Source of the DNA: Cyanobacteria bacterium FACHB-DQ100
GTDB lineage: Bacteria; Cyanobacteriota; Cyanobacteriia; Leptolyngbyales; Leptolyngbyaceae
Length of the DNA stretch: 64,000 nt
Direction of reading: 5' to 3'
Assembly (NCBI GenBank): GCA_014695195.1
Contig: JACJNW010000019.1
Location: forward strand, 62,001 to 126,000
The translations under genes were made by a program, and so were the position numbers. Positions within the stretch are counted from its first letter, which is position 1. Each line of letters starts with the position of its first letter. Under the pieces are notes generated by a model, which saw nothing but the letters and a program-made list of their open reading frames with translations, did no database searches and had not been told where the DNA came from. Positions 17,742 through 26,473 of this stretch are shown here, piece by piece.

Positions 17742-19367
17742 TTAGGCTCTACGCCGGATAAAATGCGCCCACACCTTCCCATCGGGGCCGCAAACGCGAT
17801 TCGTATAGTCATAAGGATAAAGCAGCTTACGTCCCTCGGTATCTGCATATCCAGTTAAAGCATCCCCCCAAGGATCATTCACAATATAGCCATTCGGCGT
17901 ATAGCCAATCACCGTCACAATATGACCATAAGACGTAAACATGCCACACAACACCACCGGACGACCATTGATCAGTTCTTCTCGCACGTCCCGAAATGTC
18001 CACTCGGTACTAAACGTGCCATCAAATCCATAAGCATCGATCAGCTTCGATAAGGTGTTGTGATTGATTTGAGATCCTTCTCCATCTTCGATGAAGCACC
18101 ACTGCAACAATTCATCTTCAAGTTGACCGCCTTCACGGGCGCGAGTTCCAAGATAGGACATACACATCGCGATCGCCGTCACATTACAAGTAGACCAGTA
18201 AAACCGGGGATTGTCTCGCTGTGAGAAGTACGGCACATTCAATTCAACAGAACCGGGAATCGGATTAAAGGCGCGATTGCCCCGACTCATCCGCACAAAG
18301 TCCGGGAATATATAGCCCGTATTCCCAAAGTTCGGCAATTCTTCATTCAGTGACACTTTGATATGTCCGCCTTCAATCATGTAGCTTGCGACCCCGTAAA
18401 ACTCATTCGCATTAAAGGTCGATCGTTCATCCGGTTGAAGCTCCGACGAATCCACCGGACGCTTTTTGATCACGGTGTCGCGTAGCGCTGTCACCGTTAA
18501 AGCACTCGAATCATAGGGCACTTCCCGCCCGTTGCGCTCAATCTGGGCATACTGCCAGAAGATAAAGCCACGATCGCCAAAACCGGGGATCGGATCTTTC
18601 AGCGTCACTCGAAAATGTCCGCGAGTGCAGGCATATCCTGTAATTTGAAAGACTTGACCTTTCAGCACGTTTGTTCTTTGATTAGCTGCCAGCAGCGAAG
18701 AATCGGCAGGAGAAGTTTTGAAAAAGGTGGTTTGGGTGATCAGAAGATGTGCTGCTAAAGGAATATCGGGAACATCATCAAGCGAAAACCTGAGAATCTG
18801 TGCTCCTTTCGTCAGTTGCACATGGTCTTCGTAGAAATAACCAAAATTTCCGATCGGCGCGATTGTGCTCCCTAGCTCTAATTTCAAATGCCCATCAATA
18901 AAGCCGTATCGCAGTACGGGAAATGTTTGTCCGGCTTTGACTAATACCTTTTGCTGAGTGTTGAGCCGCGCAGAATCCTCGGTTGAAACCTTGAAAAAGG
19001 TGTCTCGCAGCAGTTTCACAGAAAGAGACTGTCCCACCGTTAACGGATTACGGCTCACAGTAATGTAAAAGACGCGATTTTCGATGAGCTTATTGCTGGC
19101 ATCAAATCCTCTGAGCCGCAGCCAACGCGCTCCGGGTGTGGAGAATCCTCGCGGCATCGAGACCTGCCAGGTTCCATTGTTGAGCTTCACATCTAGGTTC
19201 ACTTTATCTTCAGCCATCAATGTGATCCGCCTGATACGAGCAGCATCATAGTTGCCCTTGAGAACCACTGGCTTATTCACCAATACTTCTAAAGGCCCAG
19301 CATAGGTTGGAGGCGCACTCCCGCCTCCTGAAGTTAGCGAATTGGCTGCGATCGTCGTGTCTGTCAT
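17742..19367 (-). CDS. C39-like cysteine peptidase with three tandem SH3-like repeats
   Basis: The 541-residue protein begins with a short low-complexity stretch and a beta-sandwich-like domain (about 25-105). Three related repeats follow, at about 112-190, 206-280 and 288-360, each opening like LRDTFFKVSTEDSARL and ending in a GHxKVxL-type strand. The C-terminal 170 residues form a peptidase_C39_2-type papain fold: nucleophile Cys in YWSTCNVTAIAMCMSYLG, His in SYGHIVTVIGY and the third residue in VNDPWGD. No signal peptide is visible, which is unusual for a wall-binding repeat protein. Similar proteins may cut peptidoglycan peptides; that is inference. Confidence 0.85.
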   Translation of the reverse strand: MTDTTIAANSLTSGGGSAPPTYAGPLEVLVNKPVVLKGNYDAARIRRITLMAEDKVNLDVKLNNGTWQVSMPRGFSTPGARWLRLRGFDASNKLIENRVFYITVSRNPLTVGQSLSVKLLRDTFFKVSTEDSARLNTQQKVLVKAGQTFPVLRYGFIDGHLKLELGSTIAPIGNFGYFYEDHVQLTKGAQILRFSLDDVPDIPLAAHLLITQTTFFKTSPADSSLLAANQRTNVLKGQVFQITGYACTRGHFRVTLKDPIPGFGDRGFIFWQYAQIERNGREVPYDSSALTVTALRDTVIKKRPVDSSELQPDERSTFNANEFYGVASYMIEGGHIKVSLNEELPNFGNTGYIFPDFVRMSRGNRAFNPIPGSVELNVPYFSQRDNPRFYWSTCNVTAIAMCMSYLGTRAREGGQLEDELLQWCFIEDGEGSQINHNTLSKLIDAYGFDGTFSTEWTFRDVREELINGRPVVLCGMFTSYGHIVTVIGYTPNGYIVNDPWGDALTGYADTEGRKLLYPYDYTNRVCGPDGKVWAHFIRRRA

Positions 19368-19528
19368 ACTCTTTTCGCTGAAAAACGGTGTGCAAAAACC
19401 AAAGACGAAACATGGCGCGATCGGATGCGCCCCTGTTCTGACAACTATACTTCTGCTGCACGATTTGCAAAAAAGAATCTCCCGATCGCAGGAGATCAGG
19501 AGATTGAGCTTCGATCGAAAATAACGGG

Positions 19529-19966
19529 CTACAGGGCTAATTGCTGCAAGATATCCGTTGCGTGAGTATCCGTCTGAATCGTCGTATGCACTTGAACGAT
19601 CTTGCCATCTGCACCCACCACATAAGTCACGCGCTTGGAATAGCCGCCGCCATCGACATCATAGGCTTGGGTGATGGCTCCATTGGTATCTGCAAGGAGT
19701 GGAAACGGCAGACTGTATTTTTCGGTGAAGCGCTGGTGTGAGGCTTCATCGTCCATACTTACGCCAAACACAGGAATTCCTTTACTGGTGTACTGGGTGT
19801 AATTGTCACGAAAACTGCACGCTTCTTTGGTGCAACCGGGCGTGTCGTCCTTGGGATAGAAATACAATACGACCGCTCGACCTGCATAGTCTGAGAGCTT
19901 AACGGTGTTGCCGTTCGTGTCTTTTACGGTGAAATCGGGGGCAGTATCGCCCACATTGAGCGGCAT
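19529..19966 (-). CDS. Thioredoxin-dependent peroxiredoxin, BCP/PrxQ type
   Basis: 145 residues, reducing hydrogen peroxide and organic hydroperoxides with thioredoxin as electron donor. The motif YPKDDTPGCTKEACSFRD contains the peroxidatic Cys (PGC) and, five residues on, the resolving Cys (EAC), which is the PrxQ arrangement. AAAGGAG lies 9 bases before the ATG. Cyanobacterial PrxQ proteins protect against photo-oxidative stress. Transcribed alone. Confidence 0.95.
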   Translation of the reverse strand: MPLNVGDTAPDFTVKDTNGNTVKLSDYAGRAVVLYFYPKDDTPGCTKEACSFRDNYTQYTSKGIPVFGVSMDDEASHQRFTEKYSLPFPLLADTNGAITQAYDVDGGGYSKRVTYVVGADGKIVQVHTTIQTDTHATDILQQLAL

Positions 19967-20200
19967 AGAGATGGCTCCTTTAGAAGATATTCCGTCATAA
20001 ATTGTAATCTTCTACTTCTACGTTTTAATTACAAAGAATTCGGGTGGTTTACGTCGATCGATTTATGGGTTCCTGACTCAAATTTGCTTCATATAGCGAA
20101 GAAAATATGATCCTTACGTATAATCTGAACAGGAATCTTTATAAAAGTTTGAGCCTCTACTCCTGATCGATCACCCTCCTTTAGTAAGAAGAGATTAATT

Positions 20201-20932
20201 ATGCCTAGAATCTTAATTATTGATGACGACCCAACGATCGCGGAACTCGTCGCAGTCAACCTAGAGATGGCAGGCTACGATGTCAGTCAAGCCTCAGATG
20301 GCAATCGCGGACAAGCCCTCGCACTCCAGCTCCAACCCGATCTGATTTTGTTGGATCTGATGCTGCCGCAAGTCGATGGCTTTACGATCTGTCAGCGCAT
20401 TCGCCGCGATGAGCGCACCGCCGATATTCCCGTCTTGATGCTGACCGCGCTCAGTCAAACTCAAAACATTGTGGAGGGCTTCAATGCAGGCGCAGACGAC
20501 TATCTGAAGAAGCCGTTTGAAGTCGATGAAATGCTGGCGCGAGTCCGAGCATTGTTGCGTCGTACCGATCGCATTCCCCAAGCCGCAAAACACTCTGAAA
20601 TTCTCAGCTATGGCCCTTTGATCCTAGTGCCCGAACGCTTTGAGGCGATCTGGTTTGGCAAAACCGTAAAGCTGACGCATCTAGAGTTTGAACTGCTGCA
20701 CTGCTTGCTTCAGCGCCACGGTCAGACTGTTTCTCCGAGCGAAATCCTCAAGGAAGTTTGGGGATATGATCCCGATGATGATATCGAAACCATTCGGGTG
20801 CATGTGCGCCATTTGAGAACCAAGCTTGAACCTGATCCCCGGCATCCGAAATACATCAAAACGGTGTATGGTGCGGGTTACTGTCTAGAACTGCCCAGCG
20901 AAAGCATCGAAGAAGTTCAGATGGCAGGTTAA
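20201..20932 (+). CDS. rpaA: Response regulator RpaA (OmpR family)
   Basis: 243 residues: a receiver domain with phospho-acceptor Asp in [13 protein letters not shown] and Lys in [12 protein letters not shown], then a winged-helix DNA-binding domain. The sequence is almost identical to remembered RpaA ([20 protein letters not shown] and [18 protein letters not shown], then [20 protein letters not shown]). RpaA is phosphorylated through SasA under the Kai clock, drives dusk-phase transcription, and affects energy transfer from phycobilisomes. AAGAAGAG lies upstream of the ATG. Its stop abuts the convergent crr7 stop. Confidence 0.94.
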   Translation: MPRILIIDDDPTIAELVAVNLEMAGYDVSQASDGNRGQALALQLQPDLILLDLMLPQVDGFTICQRIRRDERTADIPVLMLTALSQTQNIVEGFNAGADDYLKKPFEVDEMLARVRALLRRTDRIPQAAKHSEILSYGPLILVPERFEAIWFGKTVKLTHLEFELLHCLLQRHGQTVSPSEILKEVWGYDPDDDIETIRVHVRHLRTKLEPDPRHPKYIKTVYGAGYCLELPSESIEEVQMAG

Positions 20933-21190
20933 TTACTTTTCGAGCCGAATTGCATACCACTGCAAATACTCACCGGAAGCCATACCTAGCTCACAAGTGG
21001 TATCGATCAGATAGCGGATCTGATCGTCGATCCCACCCGCTTGTTTGATATCTGTGGGCAATTCGTCTTGCCGAGCTGCGAGAATCGATCGTAGCTTTTC
21101 GCTCAATTCAGTCGCGGTTAGGATCGCTTCAGGCTGGTTCGTTTCGAGCACGACAAAATGCTCCTCATCATACATAGTTGCCGCAGACAT
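20933..21190 (-). CDS. CRR7-like protein (NDH-1 biogenesis factor)
   Basis: An 85-residue soluble protein starting at the ATG at 21190; the longer open frame to 21265 has no support. The pattern FVVLETNQPEAILTATEL, then LIDTTCELGMASGEYLQWY and the terminal RLEK matches the chlororespiratory reduction 7 family as I remember it. In plants CRR7 is needed for assembly of the photosynthetic NADH dehydrogenase-like complex; in cyanobacteria the role is inferred. It faces rpaA tail to tail with no gap. Confidence 0.75.
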   Translation of the reverse strand: MSAATMYDEEHFVVLETNQPEAILTATELSEKLRSILAARQDELPTDIKQAGGIDDQIRYLIDTTCELGMASGEYLQWYAIRLEK

Positions 21191-21325
21191 AAGATTTGTT
21201 AGGGAATCAAGAGCATTCCCATTTTTGCACTTCTGCCCTCCTCTAGAGCGAAGAATCTCCCACAAGTCAGACCCCGATCGCTCTCAGTGCGTGATATTCA
21301 GGAGATATATTATTCTTGAATCGCT

Positions 21326-22291
21326 ATGCAGAAAGCACATTTAATTTTTAATCCGGTGGCGGGTCAGGGAAACGCAGAACAGGAATTAGAGCTAATCCAG
21401 TGGTTATTAAGCGAAAAGTTCGACTTAGAAACGAAATTAACTTCTCCCGATCGCGATGCGGATGAACTTGCAGCAGAATCAGTCAGCGAAGGTGTAGACG
21501 CGCTGTTTGTGTCAGGCGGAGACGGTACAGTTTCTGCTGCGGCGAATGCTGTGATCCGCACGGAGATTCCTTTAGGTGTGATCGCACGCGGGACTGCAAA
21601 TGCGTTTGCAAATGCGCTCTCGATCCCCACGACGATCGAAGCTGCCTGCGAAACGATTCTGAATCAGCAAACGAAAGTAATTGACGTAGCATTCTGCAAC
21701 AAGCACCCGATGATTCTGCTCGCCGGGATTGGATTTGAAGCAGAAACAATTCAGCTTGCCAGCCGCGAAGCCAAGAATCGGCTGGGAATTCTGGCCTATG
21801 TTCTTGCAGGTATCCGCAAGCTGCGGGATCTAGATCGCTTTGAAGCCGAAGTCGAAACCGACGAGAAGATTATTTCGTTTACCGCTTCGGCGCTCACCGT
21901 GGCGAATGCCGCTCCTGCCACTTCGGTACTCGCTCAAGGCCCAGCAGGGTTGATTGTCGATGATGGAATGCTGGATTTGACGATCGTTGCCCCTGCAAAT
22001 CGCACTAGCGCGATCGCTGCGACTTATCATCTGCTGCAATCTGCTCTTAGCGGCAATCCAGCGGAACGCGATGATATTGGCTATTTGCGATCGAAGCGCT
22101 TTAAAATCACGACCAATCCACCGCAAAAAGTAGTGCTGGATGGCGAAATGAGCGGCACAACCCCGATCGAGGTGGAATGTGTTCCGGCGGGACTCACCGT
22201 TTTTATGAACGATCCGGAGGCAGAAATTCCGACTGAAAAAATCGACGGTTTACCCGATCTTGTGATTGAGCCAAAAGATGCTCCAGTCTGA
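21326..22291 (+). CDS. YegS/BmrU-type lipid kinase
   Basis: 321 residues of the diacylglycerol-kinase catalytic family. The N-terminal IFNPVAGQGNAEQ, the nucleotide loop VSGGDGTVSAAANAV and the motif IARGTANAFANAL are intact. The C-terminal part with FKITTNPPQKVVLDGE closes the second beta-domain. Members phosphorylate diacylglycerol, phosphatidylglycerol, sphingosine or ceramide; the substrate here cannot be read. Confidence 0.92.
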   Translation: MQKAHLIFNPVAGQGNAEQELELIQWLLSEKFDLETKLTSPDRDADELAAESVSEGVDALFVSGGDGTVSAAANAVIRTEIPLGVIARGTANAFANALSIPTTIEAACETILNQQTKVIDVAFCNKHPMILLAGIGFEAETIQLASREAKNRLGILAYVLAGIRKLRDLDRFEAEVETDEKIISFTASALTVANAAPATSVLAQGPAGLIVDDGMLDLTIVAPANRTSAIAATYHLLQSALSGNPAERDDIGYLRSKRFKITTNPPQKVVLDGEMSGTTPIEVECVPAGLTVFMNDPEAEIPTEKIDGLPDLVIEPKDAPV

Positions 22292-22325
22292 CGAGATTGC
22301 GGCAGTCTTGAAACCCGCACAACTG

Positions 22326-23345
22326 CTAATTCTTCTCAGTATAAGAATCTCGAATTTGCTTGAGTTCGGTTAACTGCTGCTCCACGATCTGCATCACCTG
22401 GTCAATCTCAGGAACGACATTACGCGGTTCAGCGAGGGGTGTTGCTGTGTGATGGAGTTCGTTGATCTTTTGCTGGAGCCGAGTCGCGATCGTCAGTGCA
22501 TCGCGGCTTAAGCTTGTGAGCTGTTGGCGCTGATAAAACTTTAGGGCTGCACCCCGGAGAACTTGTAGCGTTGCTTGCTCTCCAGCTTCCGTCGGTGTAA
22601 TTCGCAGGCGCAGTAGTACCCGATCGCGCTGATACGATCGCTCAATTTCGACCTGCTGAATTTCAGTGACCGGAAACAGCGGCAGACGAGTGAGATGTTT
22701 GAGTTCGTCGATCAGGGCTTGGAACTTGTTGAGCGCGATAGTTTCGATCACAGACTGAATGGTTCCATTTTGGCTCCATAGAATTCGACCGTATCTTTCC
22801 CGTCGTTCAAAGAACAATCGCCCAATCCCGTTGCCTAAGACTCGTCCTAGAAGTTCCTTGAGCAAGCGTGATGGAGGAAGTTGAGCAAGCAGCGCGATCG
22901 GTTCTTCAGCGTATCGGGTGCTGACGGGTAAGTCGGGAAGGATCATGTAGGGATTCTGAACGGTTGCTTGAGCTTCGGGTGCATCCGTTTCTAATGCGGT
23001 TTGTTCGTCAGGAACTTCAAGTACCAGTGTGTCTTTATCGTGGAAGCCTGCTTCTAGGGATGCTGTGGGCTGTGGTTTGGACGGAGCTGGGCGATTTTGG
23101 CTGTAGTTTAGGTAGGCGGTCAGAACGGAGTGATGTGTTTCTGAAGAGAGGCTTTGAGGAATGAGTGAGTAGTTTTGGTAGCCCGCCATTTGTCGAGCAT
23201 AATCGATCGCGGCAACATCATTGAGCATCACCATACCCAAGTGCAGTTTGCCATGTTGGATGGAGAGCGGCAGAATCTGGTGAAACAGACACGCTTCAAA
23301 CGGCAAGACGCGATCGATAAGTTGAAAGACTTCTTCTGAGTTCAT
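22326..23345 (-). CDS. PilB/GspE-related protein lacking the ATPase domain
   Basis: Residues 1-75 resemble the GspE/MshE N-terminal domain (HGKLHLGMVMLNDVAAIDYA, then NYSLIPQSLSS). A Pro/Glu-rich linker follows (about 80-135). The middle region (LLKELLGRVLGNGIGRLFFERR, then RLRITPTEAGEQATLQVLRG) parallels the sub-domain of type IV pilus ATPases that precedes Walker A. No P-loop exists, and the chain ends in a helical tail. 339 residues against roughly 550-670 for PilB. It may modulate a pilus ATPase or bind a cyclic nucleotide through the N-domain; that is inference. Divergent from menH. Confidence 0.6.
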   Translation of the reverse strand: MNSEEVFQLIDRVLPFEACLFHQILPLSIQHGKLHLGMVMLNDVAAIDYARQMAGYQNYSLIPQSLSSETHHSVLTAYLNYSQNRPAPSKPQPTASLEAGFHDKDTLVLEVPDEQTALETDAPEAQATVQNPYMILPDLPVSTRYAEEPIALLAQLPPSRLLKELLGRVLGNGIGRLFFERRERYGRILWSQNGTIQSVIETIALNKFQALIDELKHLTRLPLFPVTEIQQVEIERSYQRDRVLLRLRITPTEAGEQATLQVLRGAALKFYQRQQLTSLSRDALTIATRLQQKINELHHTATPLAEPRNVVPEIDQVMQIVEQQLTELKQIRDSYTEKN

Positions 23346-23440
23346 GGAGGCGATTATCTGGGGAAAGTCCTACGACCTTGATTCCCACTTCCAAAAAGCG
23401 AGACATTGATAGTGTTCCCCCTTGCAGCTAAGCTCTGTGC

Positions 23441-24250
23441 ATGGAAACCAAATTGTCGTTCCGATTGACTTCTAACCCAAGTAGGCAGAGCGATTCGTCG
23501 ATCGCGGTCTTTCTGCATGGATTTCTGGGCAGTGGTATGGAGTTTGATGCGATCACGGCGCAATTGGGGGGTCGAAGTCTCACGATCGATCTTCCGGGTC
23601 ATGGTGAAACTCGATTTTCAGATCAGTACACGATGGAAAATACAGCAACTGCGATCGTCAACTTACTAGATGAGTTAGCAATCGATCGAGCGAGTTTGGT
23701 CGGCTATTCAATGGGAGGACGATTCGCGCTGTACTTGGCGTTAAATTATCCAGAGCGATTTGAGAAAGCAATCATCGAGTCAGGGTCTCCGGGATTGAAA
23801 ACAGAACGAGAAAGAGCGGAGCGCATCAAGCGCGATTGTGAGTTAGCCGATCGGATTCGGACGGATTTTGATCAGTTTTTGATCGATTGGTACAATCAGC
23901 CGTTATTTCAATCGATCAAAGTGCATCCACAATTTGAGCAGATGCTGAAAGAACGATCGCGTAACAATCCGGTTGAACTTGCGCGATCACTTCTTGAAAT
24001 GGGAACGGGAATGCAGCCGAACTTATGGGGGAAATTACAATCGCATCGGCAGCCGTTATTGTTGATGGCAGGAGAGCGCGATCGTAAGTTCGTCGCTCTG
24101 AATCAAGAAATGGCATCGCTCTGTGAAACGGCAGAATTAGCGATCGCGTCCAACACTGGACACAATATTCATTTTGAGAGTCCAGAGTGGTACATCCAGC
24201 AAATCAAAGACTTCTTGATTGAACCCGTAAAAAAGCAGCCCTATCGCTAA
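23441..24250 (+). CDS. menH: 2-succinyl-6-hydroxy-2,4-cyclohexadiene-1-carboxylate synthase
   Basis: An alpha/beta hydrolase of 269 residues with oxyanion motif LHGFLGSGMEF, nucleophile elbow GYSMGGRFALYLAL and C-terminal His in SNTGHNIHFESPEW. The MenH pattern SGSPGLKTERERAERIKRD, with its run of conserved arginines, separates it from general esterases. MenH eliminates pyruvate from SEPHCHC in the menaquinone route, which in cyanobacteria makes phylloquinone for photosystem I. No other men gene is in the window. Confidence 0.9.
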   Translation: METKLSFRLTSNPSRQSDSSIAVFLHGFLGSGMEFDAITAQLGGRSLTIDLPGHGETRFSDQYTMENTATAIVNLLDELAIDRASLVGYSMGGRFALYLALNYPERFEKAIIESGSPGLKTERERAERIKRDCELADRIRTDFDQFLIDWYNQPLFQSIKVHPQFEQMLKERSRNNPVELARSLLEMGTGMQPNLWGKLQSHRQPLLLMAGERDRKFVALNQEMASLCETAELAIASNTGHNIHFESPEWYIQQIKDFLIEPVKKQPYR

Positions 24251-24286
24251 GGCTGCACCAGACCACACAGTAAACTTTTCGCGCTT

Positions 24287-24508
24287 CTAGCTCCACGCTC
24301 CCTCTAGCGCATTCAAATCTGTTTCCGGCAGCAGAATCATCGTCTCAAAGCCAATTCTGCCCATCTCCGGTTCTTCGCCCATTTCCATTTCTACCAAATA
24401 CGACCAGTTTCCAGCATCTGCACGAAACTCTCGCACTTTTCCCTGCCCACCAATGAAGCGTACAAATTGGTCAGGACTAAACTTTGGCATCGTCATTACA
24501 GCGGTCAT
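24287..24508 (-). CDS. Conserved small protein, probably SH3-like
   Basis: 73 residues from the ATG at 24508 (the frame opens three codons earlier at a TTG). The core, FSPDQFVRFIGGQGKVREF then WSYLVEMEMG and GFETMILLPETDL, looks like a single small beta-barrel. I recall similar short proteins in cyanobacteria but no function. AAAGGA lies about 11 bases upstream. Confidence 0.7.
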   Translation of the reverse strand: MTAVMTMPKFSPDQFVRFIGGQGKVREFRADAGNWSYLVEMEMGEEPEMGRIGFETMILLPETDLNALEGAWS

Positions 24509-24754
24509 AATTCCCAATTCCTTTTGTCTACGCTTGCATTCACTCTCTAGGCTTCAATGAATCGCTAATCCAATTGCAGACAGAATAACGAGAATCAGGA
24601 TAAAGATGACTCCCCCGTTTGGGTAAAACTCAACTTGAAATCATTCCACCCTAAGAATTAGCGCAGTTTGATATGATGCGATCGAAATGAGTACATCGCA
24701 CGATCGATACAGAGATTGCACGCACAATTTACATCAGAGGAAACGCTACCGCTA

Positions 24755-25531
24755 ATGCTGATCACTTCAATTTGGGAAATCCATCTTGCATCGCTGAGCC
24801 TATGGGACAAGACCAGCGGCACTTGGATCAATGTCGCAACGGTTTTAGTCGGTAGTGCAATAGGACTGATGCTGCAAGGGAGTTGGCCTGCTCGAATGCA
24901 GCGCATTATTACTCAAGGGCTGGGGCTATTAACGCTGTTTTTGGGTGTCACAATGGCATCGAGCTTGCTAAAAGTCAAACTCGGCGCGATCGATGGCGTG
25001 ATTATTGGGCTGTTTGCGATCGTTCTGGGTGGTCTGCTGGGCGAGTGGTGGCAACTCGAAGCAAGGCTGCATATGATCGGCGATCAGATTAAACGCAGGG
25101 TGAAAGGGGGCGGCAGTTTTACTGAGGGATGGGTAGCGGCAAGTTTGCTGTTTTGCGTTGGGCCAATGACGATCGTTGGCAGCTTAAATAACGGCTTAAC
25201 CGGAAACAATACGCTGTTATCGATTAAAGCTGCAATGGACGGACTCGCCTCGATCGCGCTTAGTAGTAGTTATGGAATTGGGGTCGTGTTTTCGATTTTG
25301 CCGATCGCCGTTTATCAAGGTGGACTGTCGATCGCAGCCGGGTTACTCGCTCAATCGCTTAGCGATCCAACCACGGCTCCAGCCGTGTTGTTAACTTCGG
25401 GAGTAGGTGGATTAATGGTGATTGGGCTGGGTTTGAACTTATTAGAAATTGCGCGGTTGAGCGTTGCTGCATTTTTGCCAGGATTGCTGCTTGCACCGTT
25501 GTTCTCTGCAATCATCGAACGGTTGGCGTAA
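24755..25531 (+). CDS. DUF554 family membrane protein
   Basis: The 258-residue protein has about seven hydrophobic helices and the family opening GTWINVATVLVGSAIGLML, with FCVGPMTIVGSLNNGLTGN in the middle. DUF554 (YdfK-like) proteins are inner-membrane proteins, possibly transporters; function is not established. The ATG at 24755 has AGAGGAA about 12 bases upstream. An open frame begins at a TTG at 24716, which is less likely. Confidence 0.88.
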   Translation: MLITSIWEIHLASLSLWDKTSGTWINVATVLVGSAIGLMLQGSWPARMQRIITQGLGLLTLFLGVTMASSLLKVKLGAIDGVIIGLFAIVLGGLLGEWWQLEARLHMIGDQIKRRVKGGGSFTEGWVAASLLFCVGPMTIVGSLNNGLTGNNTLLSIKAAMDGLASIALSSSYGIGVVFSILPIAVYQGGLSIAAGLLAQSLSDPTTAPAVLLTSGVGGLMVIGLGLNLLEIARLSVAAFLPGLLLAPLFSAIIERLA

Positions 25532-25660
25532 TCAGAAGCGGTAATATGTCCGCCTATATAAAAGATCCATCACCGATGACTTGACGATTAATATGTTTGA
25601 AGTTTGATCCAAATTTTTTAAGATTTGCTACCAAATTCAAAAATGTCTCTATAATTAACG

Positions 25661-25694
25661 ACGATAGTGATAACAGCATCACCATCACTATCGT
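25661..25694. promoter_or_regulatory. 11-bp inverted repeat upstream of HTH gene
   Basis: ACGATAGTGAT (25661-25671) and ATCACTATCGT (25684-25694) are perfect complements with a 12-base spacer, 130 bp before the next gene. The dyad could be an operator or the base of an mRNA leader hairpin. Confidence 0.55.
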
Positions 25695-25823
25695 TGATCG
25701 AGATGAGCAATAGAGCGATCATTGTCTGGATTGCTCAACTGGCTGAAAGATTTTGTTTCAAATCCCAAGAATGGGAATACATAAACAAAGCAAACTTCCT
25801 GTCTATTTAGTAGGAGAAACACA

Positions 25824-26342
25824 ATGGTTGTAACGAAAAGAAGATCACCGACATCAACGCTAGTCTCGAAAGATTCGATCAGCAGCGCATCCACCGCGCT
25901 CCAAGAATTACCGGAAAAGCCGAAGGAAATCTGGTCGCTGAGAGAAGCAATTCACCTACTCAAAGATCAAATTACGATCGCGCTCGATCGTGGCTACAAC
26001 TACAGCGAAGTTTCGCAGATGCTCTCCTCGAAGGGTGTAGAAATTAGCCCCTCGACGCTGAAATACTATCTATCGTCTGCCCGCAAAGAAGAAGGCGGTG
26101 CAAAAACTCGTCGCCGTCGTCGCACGATTAGCATGAGTGCTGAAGCGTTGCAAGACGGTTCGGATGCCCTAGAGAATGCGTCTTCAGAACAAGAATCAGA
26201 CGAAAAGCCTAAGCGCACCCGATCGACCGCTAAAGCCGATAAAACGACCGAAAAAGCATCGACCAAAACGGCTGCTAAGTCCAAGGCAAGCACCGCTAAA
26301 ACGACCAAGACTGGAACCAGCCGGAAAAAGTCCGACAGCTAG
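25824..26342 (+). CDS. HTH protein with lysine/alanine-rich histone-like tail
   Basis: 172 residues. After an unstructured start, residues 38-90 (SLREAIHLLKDQITIALDRG, then YSEVSQMLSSKGVEISPSTL and KYYLSSARK) form a helix-turn-helix resembling plasmid mobilisation/KfrB-type DNA-binding modules. Then RRRRR and a low-complexity tail rich in Lys, Thr, Ala and Ser follow (AKADKTTEKASTKTAAKSKA), as in histone-H1-like bacterial proteins. TAGGAG lies 8 bases before the ATG. It may be a sequence-specific nucleoid protein; that is inference. Confidence 0.7.
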   Translation: MVVTKRRSPTSTLVSKDSISSASTALQELPEKPKEIWSLREAIHLLKDQITIALDRGYNYSEVSQMLSSKGVEISPSTLKYYLSSARKEEGGAKTRRRRRTISMSAEALQDGSDALENASSEQESDEKPKRTRSTAKADKTTEKASTKTAAKSKASTAKTTKTGTSRKKSDS

Positions 26343-26473
26343 TGAGGTACACTCGCTTTACCGATCGGCATTCGCGCTAGTCTTGATTTGAGTGTCGATC
26401 GCATCGATCACTGCGATAAGCGATTGCTGTTCGCGAAAGTTTTGTTACGCCTATTCACAATTCTAACTTTGCA

